Shown here: positions 1 to 7,292 of the stretch, one piece after another
Layout of the letters: each line of letters opens with the position of its first letter
How positions within the stretch are numbered: the stretch's first letter is position 1
Source of the DNA: Clostridiales bacterium
GTDB taxonomy: Bacteria; Bacillota; Clostridia; WRLR01
DNA: 12,533 bases
Direction: 5' to 3'
Assembly (NCBI GenBank): GCA_031287655.1
Contig: JAITSR010000021.1
Coordinates: 1-12,533 of the forward strand
Position numbers and translations under genes: made by a program
Notes under the pieces: model-generated
What the model was told of the DNA's origin: nothing
Database searches by the model: none
The model's input: only the letters and a program-made list of their open reading frames with translations

Positions 1-340
1 CGAGGGGATGATACTTGCCGTACTCGACAATTTTCTTCACCTCATCCACAGTTTTGACACTCGGAATAATGATCCCCTGCGCGCCGATGTCAAGCATTTT
101 CAGAATCGATGCGCGCGAACTGTCGGGGACCCTCGCGAAAACCGACATTCCGCCCCGAAGCGCGCTGCACAGGATCTCCGCCGCAGTTTCCACGCCGAAA
201 AGCCCGTGTTCGCAGTCGATAATGATGTAGTCGAGACCTGTAAAGCTGAGACATTCCGCGGCGGTCGCATTGCCTATTGAAAAAAAAGTCCCGACCGGTT
301 TTTGCCCGTTCTTCAGTTTTTCAAGTACACTGTTTTTCAT
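1..340 (-). CDS. HpcH/HpaI-family aldolase, 3' end cut by window edge
   Basis: The 113 visible codons match the N-terminal half of class II, metal-dependent HpcH/HpaI aldolases. These reversibly cleave 2-oxo-4-hydroxy acids to pyruvate and an aldehyde in the cytoplasm. The segment IIIDCEHG places His45, ARVP places Arg70, and MLDIGAQGIIIP places Asp84. These are the same residue numbers as the catalytic His, Arg and Asp of E. coli HpaI as I recall them. The metal-ligand Glu and Asp further on lie outside the window. The ATG at 340 is preceded by AGGGGGAGTATTT, a good ribosome binding site. The gene follows the isomerase gene by 43 bases on the same strand, so it is probably the last visible gene of the importer unit. 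The exact substrate (heptanedioate, rhamnonate or other 2-oxo acid) cannot be told from this fragment. The family call is secure. Confidence 0.9.
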   Translation of the reverse strand, partial: MKNSVLEKLKNGQKPVGTFFSIGNATAAECLSFTGLDYIIIDCEHGLFGVETAAEILCSALRGGMSVFARVPDSSRASILKMLDIGAQGIIIPSVKTVDEVKKIVEYGKYHPL

Positions 341-383
341 AAATACTCCCCCTTATGCCCCTATAGTTTATTTCGCCGTTCCC

Positions 384-953
384 CTATCCTGTCGCCGAAG
401 GCGCGCGTCGGAGCGGCGGCGGGCAGTCAGCGCCGAAGGTCTCGGCGCTGACTTTTTGCATGATCTCCGGCACAACCGGCTCGTTGATGATTACATCCGG
501 AACGTCGCAGGGGACCGGCTTTGTCGCCACGCGTTCAATCCGCTTGACCTCGCCCCATCCGCTGACTACCCGGCCGATCACGGTAAACCGCCCGTCCAGC
601 CGTTGGTCGTCGGCCAGCGTAATAAAGAACTCGCTGCCGGACGCCCTGTCCAGACCGTTTCCCGCCATTGCGACACAGCCCGTTTCGTTTTTTAGGCCGC
701 CGGGAAATCCCGCCGCCGAAAACTCGCCCGCGATCTCATAATCCATCTCAGGGTTCTCAAACGCGCTGTAGCTTGGCTGAATCACAAAACCGGGAACGAC
801 CCGCCTGATCGCCTGACCGTCATAAAGTCCACGCCGGATCAAATGCAGGAAGCTGCGGCACGCGTTCGGAGCGTTTTCCGGATACAGCTCCATCACAATG
901 TCCGCGCCCGAGACCATCGTTATCGTTACAATCGGATGTTTATTTTCTTCCAT
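384..953 (-). CDS. Cyclophilin-type peptidyl-prolyl cis-trans isomerase
   Basis: This is a 189-residue single-domain cyclophilin that catalyses cis-trans isomerisation of Xaa-Pro bonds. Visible hallmarks are RRVVPGFVIQ (residues 50-59), which supplies the equivalents of human CypA Arg55, Phe60 and Gln63; the GEFSAAGF loop (76-83); GSEFFI (106-111); and the LDGRF...IGRV strand near the end. The residue matching CypA Gln111 is Glu108 here, and the CypA Trp121 position is Arg, which would weaken cyclosporin binding. No signal peptide or lipobox is present, so it is probably cytoplasmic. I start it at the ATG of MEENK because the domain begins there. That start has only a weak purine-rich AGAAAG upstream, and an in-frame extension with more upstream Met codons is possible. 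It lies between the binding-protein gene and the aldolase gene on the same strand. A specific client cannot be inferred. Confidence 0.9.
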   Translation of the reverse strand: MEENKHPIVTITMVSGADIVMELYPENAPNACRSFLHLIRRGLYDGQAIRRVVPGFVIQPSYSAFENPEMDYEIAGEFSAAGFPGGLKNETGCVAMAGNGLDRASGSEFFITLADDQRLDGRFTVIGRVVSGWGEVKRIERVATKPVPCDVPDVIINEPVVPEIMQKVSAETFGADCPPPLRRAPSATG

Positions 954-1048
954 ATTATAGCCATTTCTTTCTGCGAAAGCTGCAAACGGCATGAGTACGC
1001 AAATGGTAATCCGTCTGACAGTTTCGCGTGTCCCCATGGGGTCCAGGG

Positions 1049-1180
1049 GCATCGGTTTCCCGGTGGGAGACCGATGCTACCCGTTTGGTTTCTGAATCCG
1101 GAGCCCCGGTCGTTTAGGGGTCCGGGGGAATTCGAAACCCCCGGTGCGTTTTTGGTACTTTTTCCGCAGTGAAAAAGTAC
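1049..1180. repeat. Cluster of three palindromes between binding-protein and isomerase genes
   Basis: This non-coding spacer holds three stacked inverted repeats. At 1049-1077, GCATCGGT pairs with ACCGATGC and, inside that, TCCC pairs with GGGA over a 3-base loop. At 1122-1144, CCGGGGG pairs with CCCCCGG around AATTCGAAA. At 1155-1180, GTACTTTTTC pairs perfectly with GAAAAAGTAC around a 6-base loop, starting only 10 bases past the binding-protein stop codon. None is followed by a T-run on either strand, so a classical intrinsic terminator is not supported. In this position hairpins commonly protect the 3' end of a highly expressed binding-protein message from exonucleases or thin out downstream expression. 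The cluster could also be a copy of an interspersed palindromic repeat. The palindromes are directly visible; the role is inference. Confidence 0.65.
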
Positions 1181-1189
1181 GGCTATGCC

Positions 1190-2878
1190 TCACTTCCAGC
1201 TGTAGTAAAATACCTTGTCGTATTCGACCCATCCCGGATCAATCGTCAGATCGCTCGTATAGGCCCGGCTGCCATAGGAATAGTACAGCGGGACCAATGG
1301 CACATCCGGCATAACCAGCTTTACCGCCTGCTCGTAAAGCCCTTTGCGCGCCGCCTCGTCGGAAAGGCCCGCCGCTTCGCGAATCAGCGGGTCCGCAGCC
1401 GGGTTTGTATACCGCGAAAAGTTCATCGGGTTGTCCGTCTCCAGCAGCGCCATCAGCTCGGCCATCTCCTTTGTCCCGGACCAATAGCGCGAAATCGCAA
1501 TCTCATAGTTGAGATTCGTCCAGATTTCCTGCCCGTATCCATTGGTATCAAGCAGCTCGACCTTCGCGTCAAAGCCGATCTTGTTCAAATCATCCTGCAA
1601 GGCCGTCGCGAGTTTCGGCCACGGGTCCGTGTCCTGCGTCTTGATCGTAATCGGCGCGCCCGCCGCCCCGGCTTCCTCGACAAGCTGTTTGGCCTTTTCC
1701 TGATCCATCGCGTTAAAGACCTTGATGTTCGGATTGCCGATGTAGTCCGGGCCGCCCGGATAATCCACGATCTCCCCATGCCCCTCGGTACCCACTTGAA
1801 GCATTTTTTCACGATCGACGCCATAGGCGACCGCCTGACGCAGCTTCAGATCGGCGAACAGGCCGTCTTTGCAGTTCAAAAGGATGTCCATGAAGACGTA
1901 GGATGGGAACGAGGTCACGGTGACTTCGCTGCTGGCGCTCAAAGCGTCGATGGACACGCTCGGGACGTCCACGTTATACATGTTGATTTCGCCCGTTTGC
2001 AGCGCGATCACGGCGGCGTTCGCATCGGATATGGTCTTGTAGCGGGCTTTTTTAATGCTCGGCGAACCCAGAAAATAGCCTTCGTTCGCGGTGAGCAGCG
2101 CCATCTCTCCCGGTTTCCATTCCGATACGATATAGGGTCCCGTGCCGACGATGTTTTCCACCGTCAAGCCGTATTGATCCCCTTTTTCGAGATAATACGC
2201 CTTGTTGACAAAATTCATCCACGCCAGTTTTTCAAAAAAGCTCATATCCACAGCCTTCAACGTGACTTTCAGCGTATAGGCGTCTACGACCTCGCAGGCC
2301 TCGACGCCGCTCATCGCCCATTCCGTCGTGGGCGTCTCGCGCGCCTTTTCAATGTTGAACTGCGCGTCCTCCGCCGTAAATTCCGCGCCGTTCGTGAACT
2401 TTACGCCCTGTCGCAGTTTAAAGGTAATCACCTTGCCGCCGTCGGACATCTCCCACGACTCCGCGAGATAGGGCGCGATTTTGCCTTTGTCGTCCCGCAT
2501 GACCAATGAGTCGTAGACCTGCTTGCTGGCAAAATCATCGCTGCCGTAGGCGGAGCTGTATGGGTCAAACGTTCCGTTCACCTTGATGACGCCGACCACC
2601 ATCTCCCTGTCGTTTTTTGCGTTCGTCGCCGCCTCGGCAGCCGCAGTGGAAGCGACCGCGGAAGTCGTCGCCTCGGCGTTCCCGTTTCCGGCCGTCCCCG
2701 CCGCCGCCGCGGTCGTCTGATCCGCCCCGGTCCCTGTGCCGCCGGAAGCCCCGCATCCGGCCGTCAGACCGACCACAAGGAGCATAGCCGCCAGACAAAA
2801 AGCCAAAACGCGCCGTTTCCCAGTCTCTTTTCTCATACTTTCGAGCCCTTTTCTCATACTTCCATTCTCTTTTTTCAT
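1190..2878 (-). CDS. ABC importer substrate-binding lipoprotein, family 5 (peptide/nickel type)
   Basis: This 562-residue extracytoplasmic binding protein captures the substrate and delivers it to the permease pair encoded upstream. The N-terminus has a basic stretch, a hydrophobic core (about residues 24-38) and a lipobox LTAGC, giving Cys42 as the lipid-modified residue after signal peptidase II cleavage. A low-complexity Ala/Thr/Gly linker follows to about residue 85. The SBP_bac_5 fold then begins with VGVIKVNGTFDPYSS, with the family-typical VYDSLV, PYLAESWEMSDGGKVITFKLRQGVKFTNGAEFTAEDAQF and GTGPYIVSEWKPGE blocks. It ends FYYSWK. The chosen ATG (2878) has AAAGGAGAGGGAAC before it, and a 21-codon upstream extension lacks such a site. 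The gene sits 72 AT-rich bases after the second ATPase. The ligand class cannot be resolved from sequence; oligopeptides, nickel chelates, opines and sugars all occur in this family. Confidence 0.93.
   Translation of the reverse strand: MKKENGSMRKGLESMRKETGKRRVLAFCLAAMLLVVGLTAGCGASGGTGTGADQTTAAAAGTAGNGNAEATTSAVASTAAAEAATNAKNDREMVVGVIKVNGTFDPYSSAYGSDDFASKQVYDSLVMRDDKGKIAPYLAESWEMSDGGKVITFKLRQGVKFTNGAEFTAEDAQFNIEKARETPTTEWAMSGVEACEVVDAYTLKVTLKAVDMSFFEKLAWMNFVNKAYYLEKGDQYGLTVENIVGTGPYIVSEWKPGEMALLTANEGYFLGSPSIKKARYKTISDANAAVIALQTGEINMYNVDVPSVSIDALSASSEVTVTSFPSYVFMDILLNCKDGLFADLKLRQAVAYGVDREKMLQVGTEGHGEIVDYPGGPDYIGNPNIKVFNAMDQEKAKQLVEEAGAAGAPITIKTQDTDPWPKLATALQDDLNKIGFDAKVELLDTNGYGQEIWTNLNYEIAISRYWSGTKEMAELMALLETDNPMNFSRYTNPAADPLIREAAGLSDEAARKGLYEQAVKLVMPDVPLVPLYYSYGSRAYTSDLTIDPGWVEYDKVFYYSWK
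2816..2878 (-). repeat. Three 21-bp tandem units encoding the signal-peptide n-region
   Basis: The first 21 codons of the binding protein are three degenerate heptads, MKKENGS, MRKGLES and MRKETGK. They fit the pattern M-[KR]-K-x-x-x-[SK]. Units two and three share the 14-base string AAGTATGAGAAAAG at a 21-base spacing. Each unit opens with an in-frame ATG (2878, 2857, 2836), but only the first has a strong ribosome binding site. Slippage between units would lengthen or shorten the positively charged n-region without breaking the frame. Confidence 0.7.
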
Positions 2879-2950
2879 GTTCCCTCTCCTTTTTGGTTTT
2901 ATATTTATGATATTGATTCGGATTATTCGGCTGTGTTCCAAATTGCGGCT

Positions 2951-3940
2951 CTATTGACGAACACAGGCCGCAAAGTGTCCCGGCGTCCGCTCCAGAAGCG
3001 GAATGTCCGCGCCTTCGCAGTCCCCCGTACACAAATCGCAGCGGGGCGCAAAGCGGCAGCCCGGCTTGGGGTCTATCGGATCCGAGACCTCGCCCCGGAT
3101 CAGCGCGGCCCCCTCTCCGACCGGCGTCAGCTTGGGCGCCGGGATCGCGGAAAGAAGCGATTTTGTATAGGGATGCAGCGGATTTTCAAAAAGCTCGTCG
3201 GACGGGCAGTGTTCCACGCACTGCCCCAGATACATCACGGCAATTTCATCCGAGATGTGCTTTACGACAGACAAATCGTGCGTGATAAACATGTACATCA
3301 GATTCAATTCTTGCTGCAAATCCATCAACAGGTTCAGAATCTGCGCCTGAATCGAGACATCCAGCGCGGAGACCGGCTCGTCGCACACAATGAAGCCCGG
3401 ATTCAGCGCGAGCGCCCGCGCGATGCCGACCCGCTGCCGCCGCCCGCCGTCCATCTCATGCGGATAGGCGTTGATATAGCGCTCCGCAAGGCCGACCATC
3501 TCCATAAGACCCCGGATTTTTTCGGTCAGTTCCTCCCGGTTCCGGCAGACGCGGTTCATCACAAGCGGTTCCGCGATCAAGTCAAAGACGGGCAGCCGCG
3601 GATTCAGGCTTGAAAAAGGGTCCTGAAAAATGATCTGCATTTGCTGGCGGACGCGCCGCATTTGCTTTTTGTCATAGTCAAAGATATTTTCCCCATTCAA
3701 AAGGACCTGCCCCGCGGTCGGCTCGAGCAGCCTCAAAACGAGACGTCCGAGCGTCGACTTGCCGCAGCCGGACTCGCCGACCACGCCGAGCGTCCGGCCC
3801 TCGCCGATCTCCAGATCAATGCCGTCGACGGCGTGGAGCAGCCCGCCGTTTACTTTAAAATACTTTTTTAAGCCCGCGATCTTAATCTGCGGACGCAAGA
3901 CCTCTCCCACTTCCAACCTCTCTCCCCGTCCCATCCGCAT
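2951..3940 (-). CDS. Oligopeptide/dipeptide-type ABC importer ATPase, OppF/DppF-like
   Basis: This 329-residue ATPase is one of the two that power the importer, acting at the cytoplasmic face of the membrane. In order it shows Walker A GESGCGKST (55-63), Q-loop FQDPFSSLNP (105-114), a signature written MDGGRRQR (163-170) rather than the usual LSGGQRQR, Walker B FIVCDE (183-188), D-loop SALD, the H-loop FITHDLS, and the C-terminal oligo_HPY extension HPYTKSLLSAIPAP with clustered cysteines (CRFAPRC...C...C). The DGGRR signature is, as I recall, a known variant in Clostridia OppF-like ATPases, so I do not read it as inactivating. The ATG at 3940 lies inside the preceding ATPase gene and would give a 59-base overlap. 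A GTG at 3910, preceded by GGGGAGAGAGG at 6 bases, is a good alternative start and removes ten residues. Translational coupling is likely. Confidence 0.92.
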   Translation of the reverse strand: MRMGRGERLEVGEVLRPQIKIAGLKKYFKVNGGLLHAVDGIDLEIGEGRTLGVVGESGCGKSTLGRLVLRLLEPTAGQVLLNGENIFDYDKKQMRRVRQQMQIIFQDPFSSLNPRLPVFDLIAEPLVMNRVCRNREELTEKIRGLMEMVGLAERYINAYPHEMDGGRRQRVGIARALALNPGFIVCDEPVSALDVSIQAQILNLLMDLQQELNLMYMFITHDLSVVKHISDEIAVMYLGQCVEHCPSDELFENPLHPYTKSLLSAIPAPKLTPVGEGAALIRGEVSDPIDPKPGCRFAPRCDLCTGDCEGADIPLLERTPGHFAACVRQ

Positions 3941-4889
3941 AAAGATGACACGCGATCATATGCCCGCCTTCCTCGTAAAGACCCGGCGCGCGGCGCGCGC
4001 AAATCTCTCTGCGCTCCTTGCACCTCGTATGAAATTTGCAGCCCTCCGGCAGATTCGACGGATCGGGCATCAGGCCCTCGATCGGCGTGAGCCGGTTTTT
4101 TTTCGTCTCCAAGTCCGGAATGGAGCCAAACAGCCCGAGCGTATAGGGGTGCCGCCGCGCCCCCTCAAAAATGTCCCGCGCGGCGCCTTTTTCGACGACC
4201 TCCCCCGCGTAGATAACAGCCACCCGGTCGCAGGTCCGCGCGACGACCCCCAAATCATGCGTAATCATCAGCATGGACGTCCCCAGTTTTGCTTTCAGTT
4301 CCGCCATCAGGGTGAGAATCTGCGCCTGAATCGTCACATCCAGCGCAGTCGTCGGCTCGTCCGCGATCAAAAGCTCGGGCTCGCAGGCCAAAGCCAACGC
4401 GATGCCGATGCGCTGGCGCATCCCGCCCGAGAACTGATGCGGGTATTCATGCTTTCTGCGGGCCTGAATCCCGACGAGGTTCATGAGCTCGTCCACGCGC
4501 TCGTCCAACTCCTTGCGCCGCGCCCCGGCCCGATGGATTTCAAGGGACTCGCGCACCTGACTGCCAACCGTCATGATCGGGTTCAGGGACGTCATCGGGT
4601 CCTGAAAAATCATCGAAATGCTCGATCCGCGGATTGCGCGCTTTTCGCGCTGCGTTTTCGCGAGCAGATTCTCCCCTTTGAAAAGAATCTCACCCTCCGT
4701 AACCCTGCCGGTGCGCTCCGGCAGGAGGCCGATCACGCTCAAGGCCGTCGTCGTCTTGCCCGCGCCGGTCTCCCCGACCAGCCCGAGCGTCTCTTTTTTG
4801 CCGATTTCAAAATTGAGGCGGTTGACGGCGCAAATCTCCGCGTCGTCCGACCGGTATCGCACGCTCAGATTTTTGATTTCCAGCAGCAT
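3882..4889 (-). CDS. Oligopeptide/dipeptide-type ABC importer ATPase, OppD/DppD-like
   Basis: This 335-residue partner ATPase has all nucleotide-binding motifs intact: Walker A GETGAGKTT (39-47), Q-loop FQDPMTSLNP (95-104), signature FSGGMRQR (153-160), Walker B LLIADE (173-178), D-loop ALD, and H-loop ITHDLG with His211. The C-terminal region has RRHPYTLGLFGSIP and a four-Cys set (GCKFHTRC, EIC, IAC). Related DppD/OppD proteins use this set to hold an iron-sulphur cluster. Cluster binding here is inference. I start at the ATG at 4889, with AAAGGTGG 6 bases upstream. GTG codons at 4898 and 4913 are in frame and could extend it. The gene lies 107 bases after the second permease, the widest gap inside the transporter block, and its end overlaps the OppF-like gene. 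The DF pair of ATPases is typical of this importer class. Confidence 0.93.
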   Translation of the reverse strand: MLLEIKNLSVRYRSDDAEICAVNRLNFEIGKKETLGLVGETGAGKTTTALSVIGLLPERTGRVTEGEILFKGENLLAKTQREKRAIRGSSISMIFQDPMTSLNPIMTVGSQVRESLEIHRAGARRKELDERVDELMNLVGIQARRKHEYPHQFSGGMRQRIGIALALACEPELLIADEPTTALDVTIQAQILTLMAELKAKLGTSMLMITHDLGVVARTCDRVAVIYAGEVVEKGAARDIFEGARRHPYTLGLFGSIPDLETKKNRLTPIEGLMPDPSNLPEGCKFHTRCKERREICARRAPGLYEEGGHMIACHLYADGTGREVGSGRGLASAD

Positions 4890-4928
4890 TTCCGCCACCT
4901 TTATGACCCCCACCTCCGCTTCCGCTCA

Positions 4929-4973
4929 CCTTTATCCGGCGCGGTTTTTTTAATTTGCCCTTACCCGGCGCGG
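4929..4973. repeat. Short direct repeat in the permease-ATPase spacer
   Basis: Two near-identical strings, CCTTTATCCGGCGCGG (4929-4944) and CCTTACCCGGCGCGG (4959-4973), sit about 30 bases apart in the 107-base gap between the second permease and the OppD-like gene. Read on the coding (minus) strand they are CCGCGCCGGGTAAGG and CCGCGCCGGATAAAGG, each ending in an RBS-like purine run. They look like a local duplication. Nothing indicates a protein-binding function. Confidence 0.5.
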
Positions 4974-4996
4974 CTTATAAATTGCCGGCCATGCCG

Positions 4997-5878
4997 TCAT
5001 TCCCTCAACCTCGGGTCGAGCGCGTCCCGGAGCCCGTCGCCCATCAGATTGACGGACAGAGCGGTCACGGTGATCGCCAGCCCCGGAAAAATTACCATGT
5101 GCGGCGCCGAAAACATGTATTCCCGCCCCTCCGAGAGCATGGAGCCCCACTCCGGATCGGGCGGCTGTATCCCCATGCCCAGAAAACTCATCGCCGCCGC
5201 CGATATGATCATATTGCCGATCGACATCGTCGCCTGCACGATGATCGGCCCGATCGCGTTCGGCAGCACATGCTTGATGATGATGTAACGATTGGGCGTG
5301 CCGCAGGCTCGGGCGGCCTCAATGAAATCCATCTCCACAACATTCAGGATCGCCGAGCGTATGACCCGCGTATAATAGGGCACCATCGCGAGCATCAGGG
5401 CGATCAGCACGTTGACAAGCCCCGTGCCGAGCGCGGCCACGATCGCGAGCGCCATCAGCATAAAGGGGATGCACATGACCGTGTCCAAGACCCGCATGAT
5501 GATCATATCCGCCCTGCCGCCGAAAAAACCGGCGACGGAACCCAGAAGGCCGCCGAGCGTGATCCCGACAAACACCGCGCCGATCCCCATCAACAGAGAA
5601 TTGCGCGTGCCGTGGATCACGCGCGCGAAGATGTCGCGGCCATAGAGGTCCGTCCCAAACCAGTGGGCGGCCGACGGAGTAAGATAGCGCTCCCCCATAT
5701 TCTGTTCCAGCGCTTTGGGGTACGCGACGAGCAGATCCGCAAAGATTGTACACAGCAGGATCAGGACAAATACAAAGAACCCGGCCATCGCGATTCTATT
5801 TCGCCGCATCCGCTGCCAGATGTCTTTAAGCCTGCTCTTTTTTCGATATTTTTTTGTCAAAGGTTTTTCGGCTTTCAC
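4997..5878 (-). CDS. ABC importer inner-membrane permease, OppC/DppC-like
   Basis: This 293-residue permease forms half of the membrane channel. After a basic cytoplasmic N-terminus (LTKKYRKKSRLKDIWQRMRRN) there is a first membrane span (about 30-50). The OppC/DppC hallmark HWFGTDLYGRDIFARVIHG follows at residues 72-90, then further spans near 95-118, 138-150, 153-168, 210-235 and 262-282. The EAA loop that docks on the ATPase reads EAARACGTPNRYIIIKHVLPNAIGP (residues 187-211). The C-terminus GDGLRDALDPRLRE is typical of the family. I choose the GTG at 5878 because GGAGGC lies 10-11 bases upstream in the 22-base gap after the first permease. The much longer open frame reaching 5965 would overlap that permease and has no ribosome binding site. 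Confidence in function is high and in the exact start moderate. Confidence 0.93.
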   Translation of the reverse strand: MKAEKPLTKKYRKKSRLKDIWQRMRRNRIAMAGFFVFVLILLCTIFADLLVAYPKALEQNMGERYLTPSAAHWFGTDLYGRDIFARVIHGTRNSLLMGIGAVFVGITLGGLLGSVAGFFGGRADMIIMRVLDTVMCIPFMLMALAIVAALGTGLVNVLIALMLAMVPYYTRVIRSAILNVVEMDFIEAARACGTPNRYIIIKHVLPNAIGPIIVQATMSIGNMIISAAAMSFLGMGIQPPDPEWGSMLSEGREYMFSAPHMVIFPGLAITVTALSVNLMGDGLRDALDPRLRE

Positions 5879-5900
5879 TGATTTTGCTGCCTCCAAGTCG

Positions 5901-6848
5901 TTATCGGCGCTGGTAGCGGACCTTGATTCGCGGGTCGATATACGCGTACAGAATGTCCACGACAAGCATGACGAGGATAAAGAAAAACGCCATAAACACG
6001 GCGCAGCCCGTCACCTGCGGGACATCCTTCATGCGAATGGCTTCGATAATCAGCTTGCCGACGCCGTTGATCGAAAAAACCTGCTCAATGACCACCGCGC
6101 CGCCGAGCAGCCAGCCAAAATCCATGCCGATCACTGTCACCACCGGCAGCAGCGCGTTTTTGAGCGCGTGCCGGAAAATCACGCGGCGCTCCGTCTGCCC
6201 TTTGGAGCGCGCCGTCCGAATGTAATCCTGCCGGATCGTCTCCAGCATCGTGGTCCGCGTGAGCCGCATAATCCCCGCGGCCTCGGGCAGAGCCAGCATC
6301 AGCGTGGGCAGGATATAGTGCTTCCACGAATCCAGACCGTTGGACGGCAGCCATCGGAGCCGGAGCGAAAAAACCAGAATCGCGATCAACGCGAACCAAA
6401 AACCGGGCATGGAAGCCGTAAACATCGCGGCGGCGGTACCGATCATGTCGAATATGCCATATTGTCTGACGGCGGCCAATATTCCAAGCAGAACGCCGAT
6501 CACCGCCGCGGTCAGGACAGAGAGCAGCGCGAGCTTTGCGGTGGCCGGAAAACGCTGGACGATTTCACTGAATACATTCCTGCCCGTGATATAGGAGGTC
6601 CCCATGTCGCCCTGCGCCAGATGCACAATATAGTCGGCGTAGCGCACCAACACCGGCCTGTCATAGCCGAGCTCATGATTTAAAGCGGTGATCGCCTCGG
6701 GCGTCCCGCGCAGCCCGAGCATGACCGCGCCGGGGTTGTTCGGGGTGAGGCTCATAATGCCGAAAACAATAAAAATAATGACAAAAAGCATCGGAACCAA
6801 CAACAGGACCCGCCGAATGATATATCGGCCCAAACGCTCATCCCCCAT
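5901..6848 (-). CDS. ABC importer inner-membrane permease, OppB/DppB-like
   Basis: This 315-residue permease is the first gene of the minus-strand importer unit. The start GRYIIRRVLLLVPMLFVIIFIVFGIMSL gives the usual first membrane span (about 12-33). The family-typical periplasmic-side segment NNPGAVMLGLRGTPEAITALNHELGYDRPVLVRY follows. More spans lie near 105-128, 137-162, 178-195, 232-255 and 283-303. The EAA loop is DYIRTARSKGQTERRVIFRHALKNALLP (208-235), and the C-terminus YAYIDPRIKVRYQRR is standard. The ATG at 6848 has only AAAGAATG upstream. A TTG at 6833, following GGGGGATG by a few bases and giving a start at the family's usual position, is an alternative. Its stop is 22 bases before the GTG of the second permease, consistent with one message. 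Confidence 0.94.
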   Translation of the reverse strand: MGDERLGRYIIRRVLLLVPMLFVIIFIVFGIMSLTPNNPGAVMLGLRGTPEAITALNHELGYDRPVLVRYADYIVHLAQGDMGTSYITGRNVFSEIVQRFPATAKLALLSVLTAAVIGVLLGILAAVRQYGIFDMIGTAAAMFTASMPGFWFALIAILVFSLRLRWLPSNGLDSWKHYILPTLMLALPEAAGIMRLTRTTMLETIRQDYIRTARSKGQTERRVIFRHALKNALLPVVTVIGMDFGWLLGGAVVIEQVFSINGVGKLIIEAIRMKDVPQVTGCAVFMAFFFILVMLVVDILYAYIDPRIKVRYQRR

Positions 6849-6857
6849 TCTTTAAAA

Positions 6858-6904
6858 TGTTTATTCGGAAACTCGGGCGCCTTGTGACGGCCCGGTTTCG
6901 CGGC
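6858..6904. repeat. Degenerate direct repeat, copy 1
   Basis: TGTTTATTC followed closely by AACTCGGGCGCCTTGTGACGG and then CCCGGTTTCGCGGC. The same modules recur in the same order at 7140-7204 with a few substitutions and a longer internal spacer. This copy begins 10 bases from the start codon of the first permease and overlaps the 9-bp hairpin at 6896-6916. Confidence 0.65.
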
Positions 6905-7097
6905 TACGCCGCGAAAACCTCCCCCACTCGTCGTCCTCGTTTCCTCTAAACCGCTCTGCGTGTATAGTTTACGCGAAAATGCGATTTACGCGTAACTCCA
7001 TGCGCTCTGCGCACGCACGCCTCCACCTTCTCGCTCCAACATGCTCCACCCTGCAACGCCAATCCATGGCGTCACAGCACCTCGTCCGGTGTCGCGT

Positions 7098-7133
7098 GAG
7101 TGTATTCGTTGAATGGACTTTCCGAATACACTC
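7098..7133. repeat. Perfect 11-bp inverted repeat
   Basis: GAGTGTATTCG (7098-7108) pairs perfectly with CGAATACACTC (7123-7133) around a 14-base loop. A third related string, GAGTGTTTATTC, follows at 7137-7148, so the arm motif occurs three times in about 50 bases. No T-run follows. It could be a regulator-binding palindrome or the end of a decayed mobile element. Confidence 0.65.
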
Positions 7134-7139
7134 TTGGAG

Positions 7140-7204
7140 TGTTTATTCAGACAAGCAGTCCCGCGACGGCAACTCGGACGCCTTGTGACGGCTCGTTTTG
7201 CGGC
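7140..7204. repeat. Degenerate direct repeat, copy 2
   Basis: TGTTTATTC (7140-7148), then AACTCGGACGCCTTGTGACGG and CTCGTTTTGCGGC (7171-7204). It matches copy 1 at 6858-6904 at all but a handful of positions, apart from a 22-base insertion between the two modules. The copies are about 280 bases apart in the same orientation. Confidence 0.65.
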
Positions 7205-7292
7205 ATAACTCCGTCAAAGCTCCATGACTTTGAATGTTTATACCCTATCTCAATTCACCGGATTTGTCAAGAAATGGTTCCTGCGCCTGTAA

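Noticed and set aside
1169..2509. Long open frame on the plus strand opposite the binding-protein gene
   Set aside because: Its product is Arg/His/Val-rich with no family resemblance, and the minus strand encodes an unmistakable binding protein. It is a codon-bias shadow in GC-rich DNA.
3759..5288. 509-codon plus-strand frame opposite both ATPases and the second permease
   Set aside because: It spans three well-identified genes on the other strand, has no ribosome binding site and has low-complexity composition. It is a shadow frame.
5879..5965. N-terminal extension of the second permease
   Set aside because: It would overlap the first permease and has no ribosome binding site. The GTG at 5878 has GGAGGC upstream.
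6896..6916. Hairpin as an intrinsic terminator
   Set aside because: The stem is good but no T-run follows on either strand, and it lies upstream of both flanking genes rather than after one.
6961..6992. Promoter plus operator for the importer
   Set aside because: TATACA has no acceptable -35, and two copies of an 8-base string are too little to call an operator. Kept only as a remark in the intergenic entry.
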